A stretch of 64,000 nt of DNA from Campanula takesimana (Eukaryota > Streptophyta > Magnoliopsida > Asterales > Campanulaceae). Location: positions 1 to 64,000 of the forward strand of contig JAOWBW010001472.1 of assembly GCA_026119855.1 (NCBI GenBank). The letters are read 5' to 3'. A model generated the notes under the pieces. It saw nothing but the letters and a program-made list of their open reading frames with translations. It had not been told where the DNA came from and made no database searches. The stretch's first letter is position 1. Each line of letters opens with the position of its first letter. Shown here in pieces: positions 22,977-34,241 of this stretch. A program made the position numbers and the translations under genes.

Positions 22977-25183
22977 TGTCGCGCCCCAGACCCGTGGTCC
23001 TACTTGGCCCCACGCTCGGGACACGAACGGAAGACGTTATAAAACTCTTTTAGAAAATTTTTCGAAATATACTTTTAGAAAGTGGAATAAAAACACACTT
23101 GAAGTTCAAAGACTTCACTTAACATGAAACAAACTTTTATAAACACTTTTACAGCGGAAGTACTTAGCCCGAAGGCTTACAAACTTTTAAACAAATGTAC
23201 ATACTTCAACCTTTACCAAAATAGATGGAACCATAAGAAGTACGGGTACTCTACCCAAAGGGTTTACATTTACATAATGTAACCTTCAACAAAACAAGTC
23301 CCAACTCTTACCAAACGAACGTCCTCCCGTGCCAAGTGTCCTATCCCCTGGACCCGCCTTTATCTAAAACAGTAAACAAATAAGGGTGAGAATAAATCTC
23401 AGTAAGCTACTAAAATGCAACTACGTTACATGCTGATATGATGATCATAAAGAAACAATATCAACAAGTAAGCATATAGCATATAACATCAACTCATATA
23501 TCACTTATATCACATTGCCCACACTCCGGTGGATACCAAAGCCAAGGTTTAACCAATAACAATAACTGATGAGAATACCAACTGAGAAACCCATCAGAGA
23601 AAACCATCTGAGCAGCATAAATAGCTGAAGCCGTCGGGATCCCGAAAACCAAATCATAACCAATAGAACCAAGTAACCAGAGAGGGAAATATGACACAAA
23701 GTCATAACCCAAATACTCACCAAAGGGAGCAATTCATCCCATCCAAGGCCAATCTGGACTGGGGAAACTAGAAGGCACAGTGGACATCTTATAGTGAACT
23801 TGGCTTGTGTGCCACTATAATTCTCCCACCGCCTGACTCACAAGCTCCAATGGAAAACCTTATAGTGGACTTACCTGTACCACTATAATTCTTCCATTGG
23901 CTGACTCCACAACAAGACCAGCTGGACTTTTAACAAGAAGCACAGTAATGAATACTTGCTAAACACAACCCGGGGCATTTAATCCAAGAAGGAACTAAGC
24001 CAAATACATCACAAGATGCACACAAAGAATCCTTATAAAGAGTCCATAAAAAGGACATTAAATCACAACCCAATCTTGTTTGTTAACGACATAAAAGTCA
24101 TACACATACATGTGTAAGTCATAAGCAACCACAAGGATCACATAAACATTTTCCCTCTTATACCCAACTTGATCAAAACTATCAAACCTTGGAAACAGGG
24201 GGGATGCGCACGCCTCACCCCATAGGATGCGCGCGCCTCCTAGGACCAGAACTTCCCTATTATTGATTCACTTAAGGGTGCGCGCGCCTCATCCAAAGAG
24301 GATGCGCACGCCTCCCACTCCAGTCAATTTTTGCCTAAGCTGGTGACAATGGATGCGTGCGCCTCCTTATATAGGGTGCGCGCGCCTCCTCCTATTTTGG
24401 GCCAAATCCCAGATTCTTTCTTAGTTCAATTTTTACTCCTTCCGTCCCACAAGTACAACATATATACTACACAATTTAGTACACAACATTAGCAACTCTC
24501 ATTATAATTACAACTTGAGTTCATAACATTCACAATACTCAGCTAAACCAAGTTCATATACTCCCTTTGTCCCAAAATTACAAGTATAGCAAATATTACC
24601 CAAAACACAAAATTAACAAGTAGGAGTATCATATATAGCATATATGACTATTTTAACATTTAAAGGGGAATTAGTAACTTACCTAGTTCCGGAAAAAGTA
24701 TCGCTGAAATAAGTTTTGTTCGGCTAGAAATGACCTACTCGACGCCCTGATCATTTTTATATAATTAGTTTTTAAAACGGGTAAGTAAATAAAAAGAATT
24801 AAATCGAAATGGGTTGAACTTACCTTTTTCTCCTAACCCTAAGCTGAACGAGGAATGTTGCAGAATGAATTGTTCACACAGAGAAAGAAAGAGAGAAGGA
24901 GAAGTTTCCTTAAATATCTTTCCCATTTTCACAACTTGGTCACCCAACTTTCAAGGTTAACACTTTAGCCCCTGAACTTATATTTTCAACAAGGACCCTA
25001 AAGTTTCAACTTAATCATTTAACTCCTTTAATCATTATTTTTACTAACTAAGTAAATAACACAAATAATCAAGTATGATATGCAAATCATAAAATATGAT
25101 GCAACACATAAAATGCACATATAAGTCAAATAAAAATCCCCAAAATTATAAAATAAATAGGGACGGGTTTTGGGGTCGCTACA
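22977..25183. mobile_element. Solo LTR (about 2.2 kb) nested in the element 1 LTR
   Basis: TGTCGCGCCCCAGACC...GGGGTCGCTACA, with TG...CA ends and a perfect 5-bp duplication ACTTT (22972-22976 and 25184-25188); the empty site is seen in the 5' LTR. There is no internal region, so it is a solo LTR left by recombination. Orientation is uncertain. Inside are six CpG-dense motifs (GGATGCGCGCGCCTCC type, 24204-24390) and a duplicated segment with TTATAGTGGACTT...CCACTATAATTC (about 23790-23900) that can form small hairpins. Minus-strand frames at 23494-23732 are not real genes. Confidence 0.9.
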
Positions 25184-25323
25184 ACTTTACTATATTAAAG
25201 TTGGTTAAGGTTATCTCCCTACATTTACACTCTAGTTTAATTTACTCTTCTTCTCTTAATGTAACCTTTGACATTTAATCAACAAAACAATTCTCTTTTA
25301 ATTCCCCTTTTCTTTACTATATA

Positions 25324-26780
25324 TGTTGGGTATGCCCACACATATCTTAGTTTTAATGTAATAGGATTTATTAGATTTGATTGATCCATCACCTAAGTTT
25401 TATTTCATGGACTTTAGACCCACATGTAAGAAGTATTTATACTTCATTTTTTAAGTTGTCCATTGTTATAGAATAGGCTTAGAAATAGGGCAAGAAGATC
25501 AAGTTTCAAAAAATTCACTCAGTGAGTTTGAGCCGCGCATATGCGCCTCCTGCGCCTCGCGCCACGCGCCTTCTACATTCGCGCCATGCGCCTCTCAGAA
25601 ACGCGCACAAGGATTTCTTCATAAGCTATGTTACGCGCCTCTGCGGCACTTGATTTAAGCGCACGCTTCTGTGCGCCTCTTGGCTCAATGCGCCTCTTGG
25701 CTCAAAAGCGCCTCAAAGTGTTTATTCAACACTCTGTGATTTATTGAAGACTCGAAGACTTGAAGAGAATTCAAATTACGCCAATGATCCAACGGTGGTT
25801 AAAAGATGCATATGCGCCTAATCTGTTGACACGTGTCCATAACGGTCACTTTTATGTTGAGTGTCAAAATGGCCATAATATATGCATGCTCCAATCAACG
25901 AGCGACAGCTCATCTTATCCACAAGGATTTCCAACGGCTAGTTTTTTGAAGTTCACTATAAATACCCCATAACTTCAACATTTTGAAGTTGCTGAGTTTT
26001 GCTAAGAATTTCAAGAATTTCTCTCTCTAAGCATTTGTTGAAGATTTGAAGATTGCCTTCGTTTTTCCAGATTTCTCAAGAACATCTTCATACCTTCATC
26101 CTTAGCCCAGATCTTCAAGCCTTAACACTTTAGTTTCTCGTGCTCTCCATCTCAAAGATCTAAAGAGCCTTGATACTAAGAACACACACGCACCTCTTCA
26201 AAGATTAATCATTTAGATTCTTCTTTAAGAGATACACCGGTTATTGTTTGGATTTGTTCTTTCATAGTAATAGATCTTGAGTTAGTGTATAAGCTCAAAC
26301 ATTGTAATTTGTAACACTCACTCATTATATAAGATCTCCATTAGAAATCCAAGACTAACCATCTTGGTAGAGGACGTAGATCTTTCATTGATCGAACCTC
26401 TCCAAATAGCTTGTGTGATTATCTTGTCATTTCTTTCAAGTTATTATTTTCACTCATTATTTGCTTGTTTACTCATTGTAGATTGATTGAACTGAATTGT
26501 GTTGTGATTGTTATATCATTTGCCTTAGTTCCTTATTTCACTCACTTTGAGCCAAAATACTTAGTGTGTGTGTTGCGCTCCCTTTATCACTTTGCGCCTA
26601 TTTTCATTACTAAATTCCGCTGTGCATTTCACTCACTCACTTAGGCGCATTTCATTACGCTTACTTGATAAAGTGCGCATTTGCAATTGAGTTTATCAAG
26701 GGTACGAAAAGAATTTTAAAACAGCTATTCACCCCCCCTCTAGCTATTTTTCATACCCTTGTTGCCCTTTGGGACCATCA
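25324..26780 (+). mobile_element. Solo LTR (about 1.46 kb), copia-like, nested in the element 1 LTR
   Basis: TGTTGGGTATGCCC...GGGACCATCA, with a 5-bp duplication ATATA (25319-25323 and 26781-26785). A TATA box (CTATAAATAC) lies near 25957. The downstream block CTTGGTAGAGGACGTAGATC...GAACCTC resembles the U5 side of Ty1/copia LTRs. The 25531-25720 part is rich in GCGCCTC words. No internal region is present. Confidence 0.85.
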
Positions 26781-27113
26781 ATATAATTGTTAGCACATTT
26801 TAATAACAATAGAAGGACTTTTTAGCAATAGAACACCAAAAGTAGCAAGACCTGCGTAAGCGGGGCGGAGTGGGTGTTTAAGTACTTCCCACTCCGTCAC
26901 CTAACCCCCGAACCCCCCATCTCAAGAATCTCTGGTTTTCGTACAAAAATTGGCTTTCTTTAGGTTTTCTCGCGTTCCTCTAAAAACGCGGGTGGTGACT
27001 CTTAAAATCAATTAGACATCCTAGGTAATTCACCGCTCTAATCAAGCCGTGGTCCCCCGGGGTATCTACAAGAGGACTTAGCGTGAACTGAACAAACATT
27101 CTTTATTCCCTTA

Positions 27114-28129
27114 TGTAGATACCCTGGGGAAACCCCGCTTGGCTAGAGCAGTGAATTATCCTAGGATGTCTAACTGATGTTTTAGAGTCGCCACCCACGT
27201 TTTTGAGGAACGTAAGAAAACCTAATGTTTATGAGCCTAAGTTTGATTTACGAAAACAGAGATTCTTTGGGATGAGGGGTTCGGGGGTTAGGTTACGAAA
27301 TGGGAAGTACTTAAACACCCATTTCGCCCGAGCAATGTCGGTCTTGTTTGTTCATAATTTACTTTTAAAGGTAGATGTGTTCTTCTTATTTGAATGATGA
27401 TAAAAAGGGGTTTTATAGTTTAGAATGTAGGGAGATAACTCCTAAGCCAATTCAATGTAATGAAAGGGCCATTGGTGTCATGTCCCAAATGGTTTTGGGG
27501 GATTGCACATTTGGTTGAAGAAGAAGAAGAATTAGAAGAAGAAGAAGAAATAAAGAATAAAAGTTAAGACATTTTACCTATAATATCCTTCAAAGAGAAC
27601 CTCTTAAAAAAATCTTGAAGAAGAGGTTGAATACTTGGAGAGAATATCTTTTGTAAATTGCCTAGAGCTTTGTTTAGAGAAAAGTCTAAGGTGGAAAAGA
27701 TCTTTGTGCCAAAAGTCCCCCTTTTCCAATGATGGATTGGAAGGGTTTTTATAGTTGAAAATGTGTGTGTTTGGAGCCAAACGGAGTCTCCAAGAAATCT
27801 TTCCCAGGCAAAATCATGTATAATGAGCAAGGGAGAGTTTCTTGGGCAGAATCTGTAACTGACCCACCCCAGAAGCGCGCGCATCCCACCTAGTCGGTAG
27901 AAGGCGCGTGCGTCTGGCCTCAAGGGCGGAGGCGCGCGACTCTGAAAGGCAAATTTTGGCAGAATGGACTAGAAAGTTAGAACTGTTATTCAGTTTAGTC
28001 CCTGGACTTAACGGAGCCCGTCTAGAACTTAAGTAAAGTAATAGAAACTAACAGAAAACACTTAAAAGAGGGAGAAACACAAAATCAAGTGTGCAATAGG
28101 GGTGAGCGGTCCAAGTCGGGGTGTCTACA
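27114..28129 (-). mobile_element. 3' LTR of an inverted Tat/Ogre-like element (element 2)
   Basis: It reads TGTAGATACCCTGGGG...GGGGTGTCTACA on the + strand. Its left part is clearly related to the complement of the element 1 LTR end (GGTATCTACA, TAGACATCCTAGG, GTGGCGACTCT). Sequence to its right (GAGCCCCTCGGCGGCGTGG) is the complement of the pre-LTR region of element 1, so this is the 3' LTR of a minus-strand element. Only 43 bp separate it from the inverted element 1 LTR. The open frame at 27564-27923 is LTR sequence. CpG motifs lie at 27871-27943. Confidence 0.8.
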
Positions 28130-28384
28130 GAGCCCCTCGGCGGCGTGGATTTCAAGGCAAACGCGCCGACGAAAGACAGACATCTGCCTAGGACATCACC
28201 AAGAAAAGGAAAAGACTCGATGAAAGCAGGAATTTAAACTTGCAAGGGATAGAGGTGCGCTCCCTGAGTGAGCAGCTTGGTTGATCATAAAAGGTTCGAT
28301 GGCATGAAGCGGCCCAGCATGGCCGACAGCGGGACCTGGGGGCCCGTTTGCTGGAATAGCGGGTACCGAGGTACCGTGTGCTAG

Positions 28385-28706
28385 AATGCGGGATCCGTTT
28401 GCTGGTAGCGAGATCCGTTTGCTGGAAGCGGGACCTGTCTGCTGGAATGCGGGACCCGGAGGACCGTTAGCTTGAGTGCGGGACCCGGAGGACCGTTTGC
28501 TTGAATGCGGGACCCAGAGGACCGTTTGCTTGAGTGCGGGACCCAGAGGACCGTTTTCTTGAGTGCGAGACCCATGGGACCGTTTGCTTGATTGCGGGAC
28601 CCATGGGACCGTTTGCTTGATTGCAGGACCCAGAGGACCGTTTGCTTGAGTGCGGGACCCGGAGGACCGTTTGCTTGAGTGCGGGACCCGGAGGACCGCT
28701 TGCTTG
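28385..28706 (-). repeat. 30-bp minisatellite of element 2
   Basis: On the minus strand there are about nine units like CAAGCAAACGGTCCTCCGGG followed by TCCCGCACT (30 bp). At the end nearest the LTR they pass into 19-20 bp units (CAGCAAACGGATCCCGC) like those of element 1. The 30-bp unit is therefore a lengthened form of the same repeat. A minus-strand frame through it encodes SSKRSSGSRTQANGP repeats, which I take as chance. Confidence 0.85.
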
Positions 28707-28949
28707 TAGATCTTGTTTGATAAGGAGGTGGTGATTTTGTGGCTCACCCAGGACCAAGTTGTTTCCGTGAGTAGTACTTTGATGTTGATTGTCTGACTTT
28801 GACTTTTAGTGAGGTGCGGGCACAGTTGACTGCGGAGTGCTTTCTGCTGGGGATGAATTGTCAAAACTGATCTTTTGAGAAAATAAAGGACACCCTACTT
28901 TTGAGTGGGAGTTTCTATCCTATATCAGTTTTTAAGACATGCCTTGAGG

Positions 28950-30136
28950 GCGGACCAATTTAACGTGTGCCCAACTGGGTGCTCAAGGATTTGGAACTGC
29001 ATCTTGATTTGGGCGGAAATTTCTTGCCTAGTATTCCTGACAAGGCTTTTCCGAAATGACCTTGGATTGGGAAGCGCGCGCCTCCCTTTGTAGGCATGTA
29101 ATGCGCGCGCTTTGCGCACCGGTGACGGGTGGCACGCGCGTCTGGGGGGTACGGTTGTCATATGGCGGGTTGATTTCTGGCATGGGCTTCTCAATGACTC
29201 CTTCATCAATACGATCCTGGATTTCCTTCCTAAGAGTCCAACATGAGTCAGTGTCATGGCCGTGAGATTGATGATATTCGTAGAACTGGGTTTGATCTCC
29301 GGGGTCAACGTTCTTTGGTTGATATCCTTCCATAGGCTTCATCAATCCTTGAGTGACTAGCCTTCTGAAAATTTCTGAGATAGAGGCGTTGAGTTCATCA
29401 AAGTGTCTATCATTGCGCTGGGCTCTCTTCTGTGAACTACCTGGTTGATAAATCCCTGTGGGTTTTACTAGAGTTCCATGTATTTCTGGGAAAGCAGTGA
29501 AGCTCGGGACGTCACTCATCGCTTGAGGGCTGATTTGCGGAATGGGCTTCCCAATGATTTCTTCATCAATAAGGTTTTGGATTACATGCTGGAGTGAAAA
29601 GCAAATGTCTGTACTGTTCCCCTTTTTGACTGATGAAATTCTCAATACACAGAATCATCCCAACGTTTTGGCAACGGATTTAAGGGAACATAACCTTTCA
29701 TGGGTTTCAATAAGCCTCGAACAATTAAGTCATGGAGTATCACACTCATGGGAGCATACAACTCATCAGAGTGCCTATCATGGTGACTGAACCTCCTGTT
29801 TGAGTTGTTCGGTTGGCGGTCCTCTGATACATCTCGGCTAGCCCCGGTACGAACATCATTACTAGTAACAACCTTCTCACTACAGGTGGAGCGAGAGTTG
29901 GAATTTGTTTTCTGGGACTAGGGTGCTCGGAGATCATTAACCCCTGACTTTCTTAGATCTCTCAAGAGGGTCGAGACATGGTCCAACGTTTCTTCTTGGT
30001 ACCCTTGGAAGAGGCTGATCAGACGATTGGTGTGATCATTTAGGCGTCTTTATAACCATTGTTCCATTGCATACCCCAGCTCAAAGTTGGGTGAGCCCCT
30101 AGTTCCGTTCCCAGTTTTCCGTTCGTTGTTGGCCAT
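28950..30136 (-). pseudogene. Degraded gag of element 2 with two knuckle-like domains
   Basis: It starts MANNERKTGNGTRGSP at 30136. After a stretch with stops, it carries KGNSTDICFSLQHVIQNLID (decayed knuckle, about 29590-29640). In the same open frame (29028-29645) follows a second similar unit: RLVTQGLMKPMEGYQPKN, then YEYHQSHGHDTDSCWTLRK and EIQDRIDEGVIEKPMPEI. The GHDTDSCW...IQDLID block is the Ogre/Tat gag signature. Two copies in one gag are unusual. CpG motifs (GAAGCGCGCGCCTCCC at 29071, 29101, 29131) follow the second copy. No pol domain is present. Confidence 0.7.
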
Positions 30137-30318
30137 AGCTGATGAGTGACTCAGGGTAGGTCTTGATCATAGAGGTACCTGGAACTGACCTTGAATGTCG
30201 CGCTAGGAAAAGAAGCAAGATTCTCCGTCTACAAAAATGGATGAAAAGAATGTTTTAGATTTTGAAATGATTTTTCTTTTATGTACAAAAAGAAAAGGAC
30301 AAAGAGAAAAAAAAAGTA

Positions 30319-30615
30319 CTCCCTCCGTCCCAGAGTAAGAGTCCTATTTTCCTTTTTAGTCCGTCCCAGAGTAAGAGTCCTATTCCTAAAATGGCAAAAT
30401 TTGAATAGTGTCTTTTATACATATGCCATTATAAAGTTGATATATTTACAGAAAAACTTCTCCTTGTGTGTCTTGGCCTATAGGAGTAGAATGTGATTTT
30501 ACACTCTCTCTCTCTTCTTATTTCTACCCACTTGCAATTGTTTATTCATTTTTAAGCACTTTTCTTAATAAGCGTGAGATTTGGGGGTAGGAATCTTACT
30601 CTGGGACGGAGGGAG
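30319..30615. mobile_element. Stowaway-like MITE in element 2
   Basis: The ends CTCCCTCCGTCCCAGAGTAA and TTACTCTGGGACGGAGGGAG are flanked by TA. The left terminal segment GTCCGTCCCAGAGTAAGAGT is duplicated in tandem (30326 and 30360). It is 297 bp. Confidence 0.9.
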
Positions 30616-31398
30616 TATAAGATTTTGAAACAAAATTGTTTTCGAAAAGGTTGAAGCGCAAGCAACGCACAAAAACCTAAGAAGCCGGACAAGCACCTCG
30701 CTTTGTTTTGATACGTTCAATGATTCAATCCTGGAATAGTGGATACCGTCTCCAAAGTATATGACCAACGTTTTCACCTGTACTAATGACCGTCCGAAGC
30801 CCCTAGCGAAGGGCCTATACTCTTTCTGGGATCCACCATTCGGGTTACAGTCTATGTGAATGTCTTGATAATTTCGGGTCAACTCAATCGTTCCAAAATA
30901 TCCACACTTTAGGTTGTTTATAACCTTTCAGGAATGCTTAGGGTTGAAGAGAAATTATTAGACAAAAATGGGCTTAAAGTCGAGGACGTGTCATTTTTGA
31001 AAATTCGGACATCGAGGCTTTTGATGGCTGGCTTGCATGTGGCTTACACCCGCAGCGACGACTAGTAGCCGTGCTTTGGGGCGGGAATGTCAACCGGGAG
31101 CCCTATCGGGGAATCGGTGACCCCCCTTCACTCGCCGGGCTACATCCCCTAAGGTTTGTACGGTTGCTATGTCGGAAGTTCGAAAAACGTGAATGTGTGT
31201 GCGGTCTCTAATTTTGAAAAAAGATTTTTGAAAGAGAGAAAGGAAAATATTTTTTGCTTTCGTTTTTTTATTTTCTTTTTATTTACACATATAAAAAAAA
31301 CTTCAAAACAAAATTAGGACATATATATACATACAAGCAACACAAAAGGCAAATAATGGCGAAAGCACACAAATCGAGTCTAGCCCACTTTTGAAAAT
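30616..31398 (-). other. Leader region of element 2
   Basis: No gene is supported. It lies between the gag start and the minus-strand primer binding site, and holds GC-richer sequence around 31020-31160 and pyrimidine/A-rich runs around 31240-31330. It is the expected place for the 5' untranslated leader of a Tat-like element. Confidence 0.45.
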
Positions 31399-31417
31399 GT
31401 CCCCAGCGGAGTCGCCA
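31399..31417 (-). other. Primer binding site of element 2
   Basis: The minus strand reads TGGCGACTCCGCTGGGGAC, starting three bases after the LTR terminus TCTCA. It differs from the element 1 site by one T/C change and the final base. Confidence 0.8.
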
Positions 31418-31420
31418 CTG

Positions 31421-33560
31421 TGAGAGCCCACGCTCGAACCATGATCCGCGCTCGTGTTCTCATAATGGTTACCCTACTTGATTTTTAAAATAGAGTCGCC
31501 ACCTCATTTTATTTTAAGGAAAATAGAGATAAAACCTTTTGTTTGAAAAGAAGTGGGTTCGGGGGCTATGTTACGAGAAGAGAAGGTGTTAAGCACTCCG
31601 CTCGCCCTTTCGGTCTCTAGCATGCTTCCGCCTACGCTTGATTTTAGTTTGCCTTTTGAAAATGTATTTTATGCCCTAACTTTGAGAAAAATATGTGTGT
31701 TTATGTACAAAGGTGTCACCTAATCTAGGTCGATTCAATTTTAGGTAACAACCGGGAACCGGTTTGGGTGGCCTCCCGATTGGTTTTCAAAAATGGTTTT
31801 GAATCACATAGACAAGGAAACATTCAAGGGGAGAGGGGATTATGTACAGATTATTCACAAAAAGGGAGACAAATCCCTTATAAATAAATGTCCAAGTTTT
31901 AGAAGTTTTGTTGATTTTGGACCATCTTCCGTCCCCATGCAATTGTACCTATCAAACCTGCTCCAAATCCAGAAAAACAAAACTTGGGATTTTCTCTCAA
32001 CACATTAGATAACACACCTGATTTTTTTTGGATTTATGGATTAGTATTTTAAGCACAAATCAAGCAAAGAATATTGGCACAAATCTTCCCAGAACAGGAA
32101 GAACATGGCATGTCAAACTTTCATGGCCAATTTACTCTATCATAGATTGGGAATCTGGAAAAACACAAAACATGAAAGTTGAAGCTAACATATCAAAACT
32201 AAAGTGAGTCAATATTGAAGCCCAGAAAACATGTTTAGAAGATTCAAAAGGCCTCTGACATTTAGATGTCAGAATCTGGAAATTATCTATCTGAGAGTAA
32301 GCACTTGTTTCAAAAATTGGAAAGAAGCCTTTTCTTAGGTCATAAAATTATTTCAAAGATATTAACATTTTACTTAGTTTGTTAAAAAAAATATTATGTT
32401 TTGACCTCAGTTTGAAAATCAAGTTTTGATAGAGTTTTAAGCATGAAAACACAAGTTGGTCAGAAACACAGCAAACAGGGCAGCATGTCTTGGGCTACGA
32501 AAATGTCTTTCAAAACATGACCAAAACATGGAATATGATCATGAAAATTGGCATGAATCATCTTCAATATATAAGGAACAACTTTAATATTTTTATCTAA
32601 ATCCAAAAATGAAGTTATGATGAAGTAAAAATGACATGAAAATCATGAGTTGGATAGAGTATATGAACTGGTTGCAAAGAGCATGAAAATGGGCCTTAAA
32701 ACATGGTCTAAACTTGGAATGGACTCATGAAACTTTGGTAATTTGTTCGTTAACATGTTATTTACATTATCAAGAGTTTATTTATGAAAAAATGTGGACC
32801 AAAGCATGAATAAACATAGAAGAAGCAAAAGTGGCCAGATTGTGACCATTTTGAAAGAAACTTCATTTTCATGCTTGAAACTATCATTTAAAGCTTGGAG
32901 ATTAACACAAAATGAACATGGAACACGTATATACATGATGGAACTGAATTTTGAGCATTTAAAACATATTTACATGGAGATTACAAACCTTAAACATGAA
33001 CTACATTAAGGGAAAATGGGGATCTAGCCATCTAATAGCTAGACCCCAAACTAAATCACATAAAGACTTACATTTCTTACCACTTAAATATGTGGATTCT
33101 TACCTATTTTAGGTTGGTGATGGGGTGCTTCCTTTGTCTACCCAAGGGAATAATTCTTTTTTTTTGTTTTTGGTTTGAGTTGTTGTTGTTGTTGAAGTGG
33201 AGTGGATTGTATTGTTGTTTGCTTGAGTTTGTTTGTTGTTTGAAGGTTGTTTTGTGGTGTTTGGATGGTGGTTTAGTGGTGGAGATGTGGTGGAGGAGTG
33301 GTGGTGTTATGGTGGTGGTGTGGTGGAGGCAAGAACAAGAGAAGAATGAGAGTAAGTGGTGTAAGATGGGAGTGTAGAGAATGAAGATGGAATCAATGAC
33401 CCCCCTTTCTTAGGCCATTTAGGGAGGTTTTGGAGGGGGAGGAGGAAGGTGAGTTTTTGGACCAAAATGCCCTCCTATTAGGGGTAGTAGGGGGTGGTGA
33501 GGTGATGGACGGATTGCTTGATGGAGGTTCCAAAAGGGCCATCATTTTTCCTTGAATTAT
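31421..33560 (-). mobile_element. 5' LTR (minus strand) of element 2, right boundary unresolved
   Basis: The + strand begins TGAGAGCCCACGCTCGAACC next to the minus-strand primer site, so an LTR must start here. It then shows GAGTCGCCACCTC, a GTTCGGGGGC block and GTGTTAAGCACTCC, the order seen at Tat-lineage LTR ends. Its sequence does not match the LTR at 27114-28129. The far end is not recognisable; the coordinate given is approximate and the LTR may extend further. It holds no credible gene; the GT-rich 33090-33380 frame is low complexity. Confidence 0.55.
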
Positions 33561-34241
33561 TGAGGAGCAAAAAGGCTGATCAGCCCAGGAGAATCAGGAC
33601 TCAAAACCGAGCAAGTAGGCGTATTTTCTTTTTTGGTGTCCCATAGGTTTAACATGAAGATGCCATAAACCTTAAAAAAAACAAAACAAAATGAAGCTTT
33701 ATTTAAAACCAACAAAAACACAATCTGACCATTGACAAACCAATTACACAGTCTAAATTTCTGGAAATGAAATACAAAAGAAACACAAATTTCATATGAG
33801 CTAGTCAAGCTCAAGGTGGTACATGCAAACTAAAAACCTTACAACATATGAACTTTCAAAACATTTTGGCTCATAGAACAACAAATTTGATTTGAATCTT
33901 TAAATATGCAGATAAGCTATTTGATTTTGAACTTTGAAGGTGATATATCAAATATTTTGGCTCCCAGAACAATAGATGAACTTTCAAAACACAAAAGAAA
34001 TACATAATAACAAATTAACAATTACCACTGTCCACTGTTACCAATTGGATTCGAACACGGAACAGATCGACAGACGATGGATCAACAGACAACGGAGGAG
34101 ACCAGAGACGATGGTAATGGAGACGACGGCGATAGAGACCGGAGACGACGGCGATGCCGGAGGACGGCTTTGGGATTCGCCGTTGAGCCCTAGACCTAGT
34201 CGAGTGAATTTTCAAAATGGAGTCTGAGACTCTGAGAGTCA
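33561..34241. other. Unassigned DNA left of the Athila-like insertion
   Basis: A minus-strand frame starting MTLRVSDSILKIHSTRS at 34242 runs through an Arg/Ser-rich stretch and meets a possible splice donor (CAATTG|GTAACAGTGG, minus strand, near 34040). This could be a first exon, but no homology is evident and the composition (GACGGCGATAGAGACCGG repeats) suggests low complexity. It may also be part of the element 2 LTR. Confidence 0.3.

Larger units (their letters stand above)
22215..27070 (+). mobile_element. 3' LTR of element 1, interrupted by two solo LTRs
   Basis: It starts TGTAGACACCCCGC and ends GGGGTATCTACA. With the insertions at 22977-25183 and 25324-26780 removed, it aligns with the 5' LTR at 14929-16158. 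It lacks about 56 bp after GCGGGACTCG (near 22453). Several single-base differences from the 5' LTR show that this insertion is not recent. TATA box at 22705-22714. Confidence 0.85.

Noticed and set aside
27564..27923. 119-codon minus-strand frame
   Set aside because: Lies wholly in the element 2 LTR with no recognisable domain.
28196..28864. 222-codon minus-strand frame with SSKRSSGSRTQANGP repeats
   Set aside because: The protein repeat is the translation of a 30-bp minisatellite; all frames through it stay partly open.
33090..33377. 95-codon Trp/Leu/Val-rich frame
   Set aside because: GT-rich low-complexity DNA in an LTR; the composition explains the frame.
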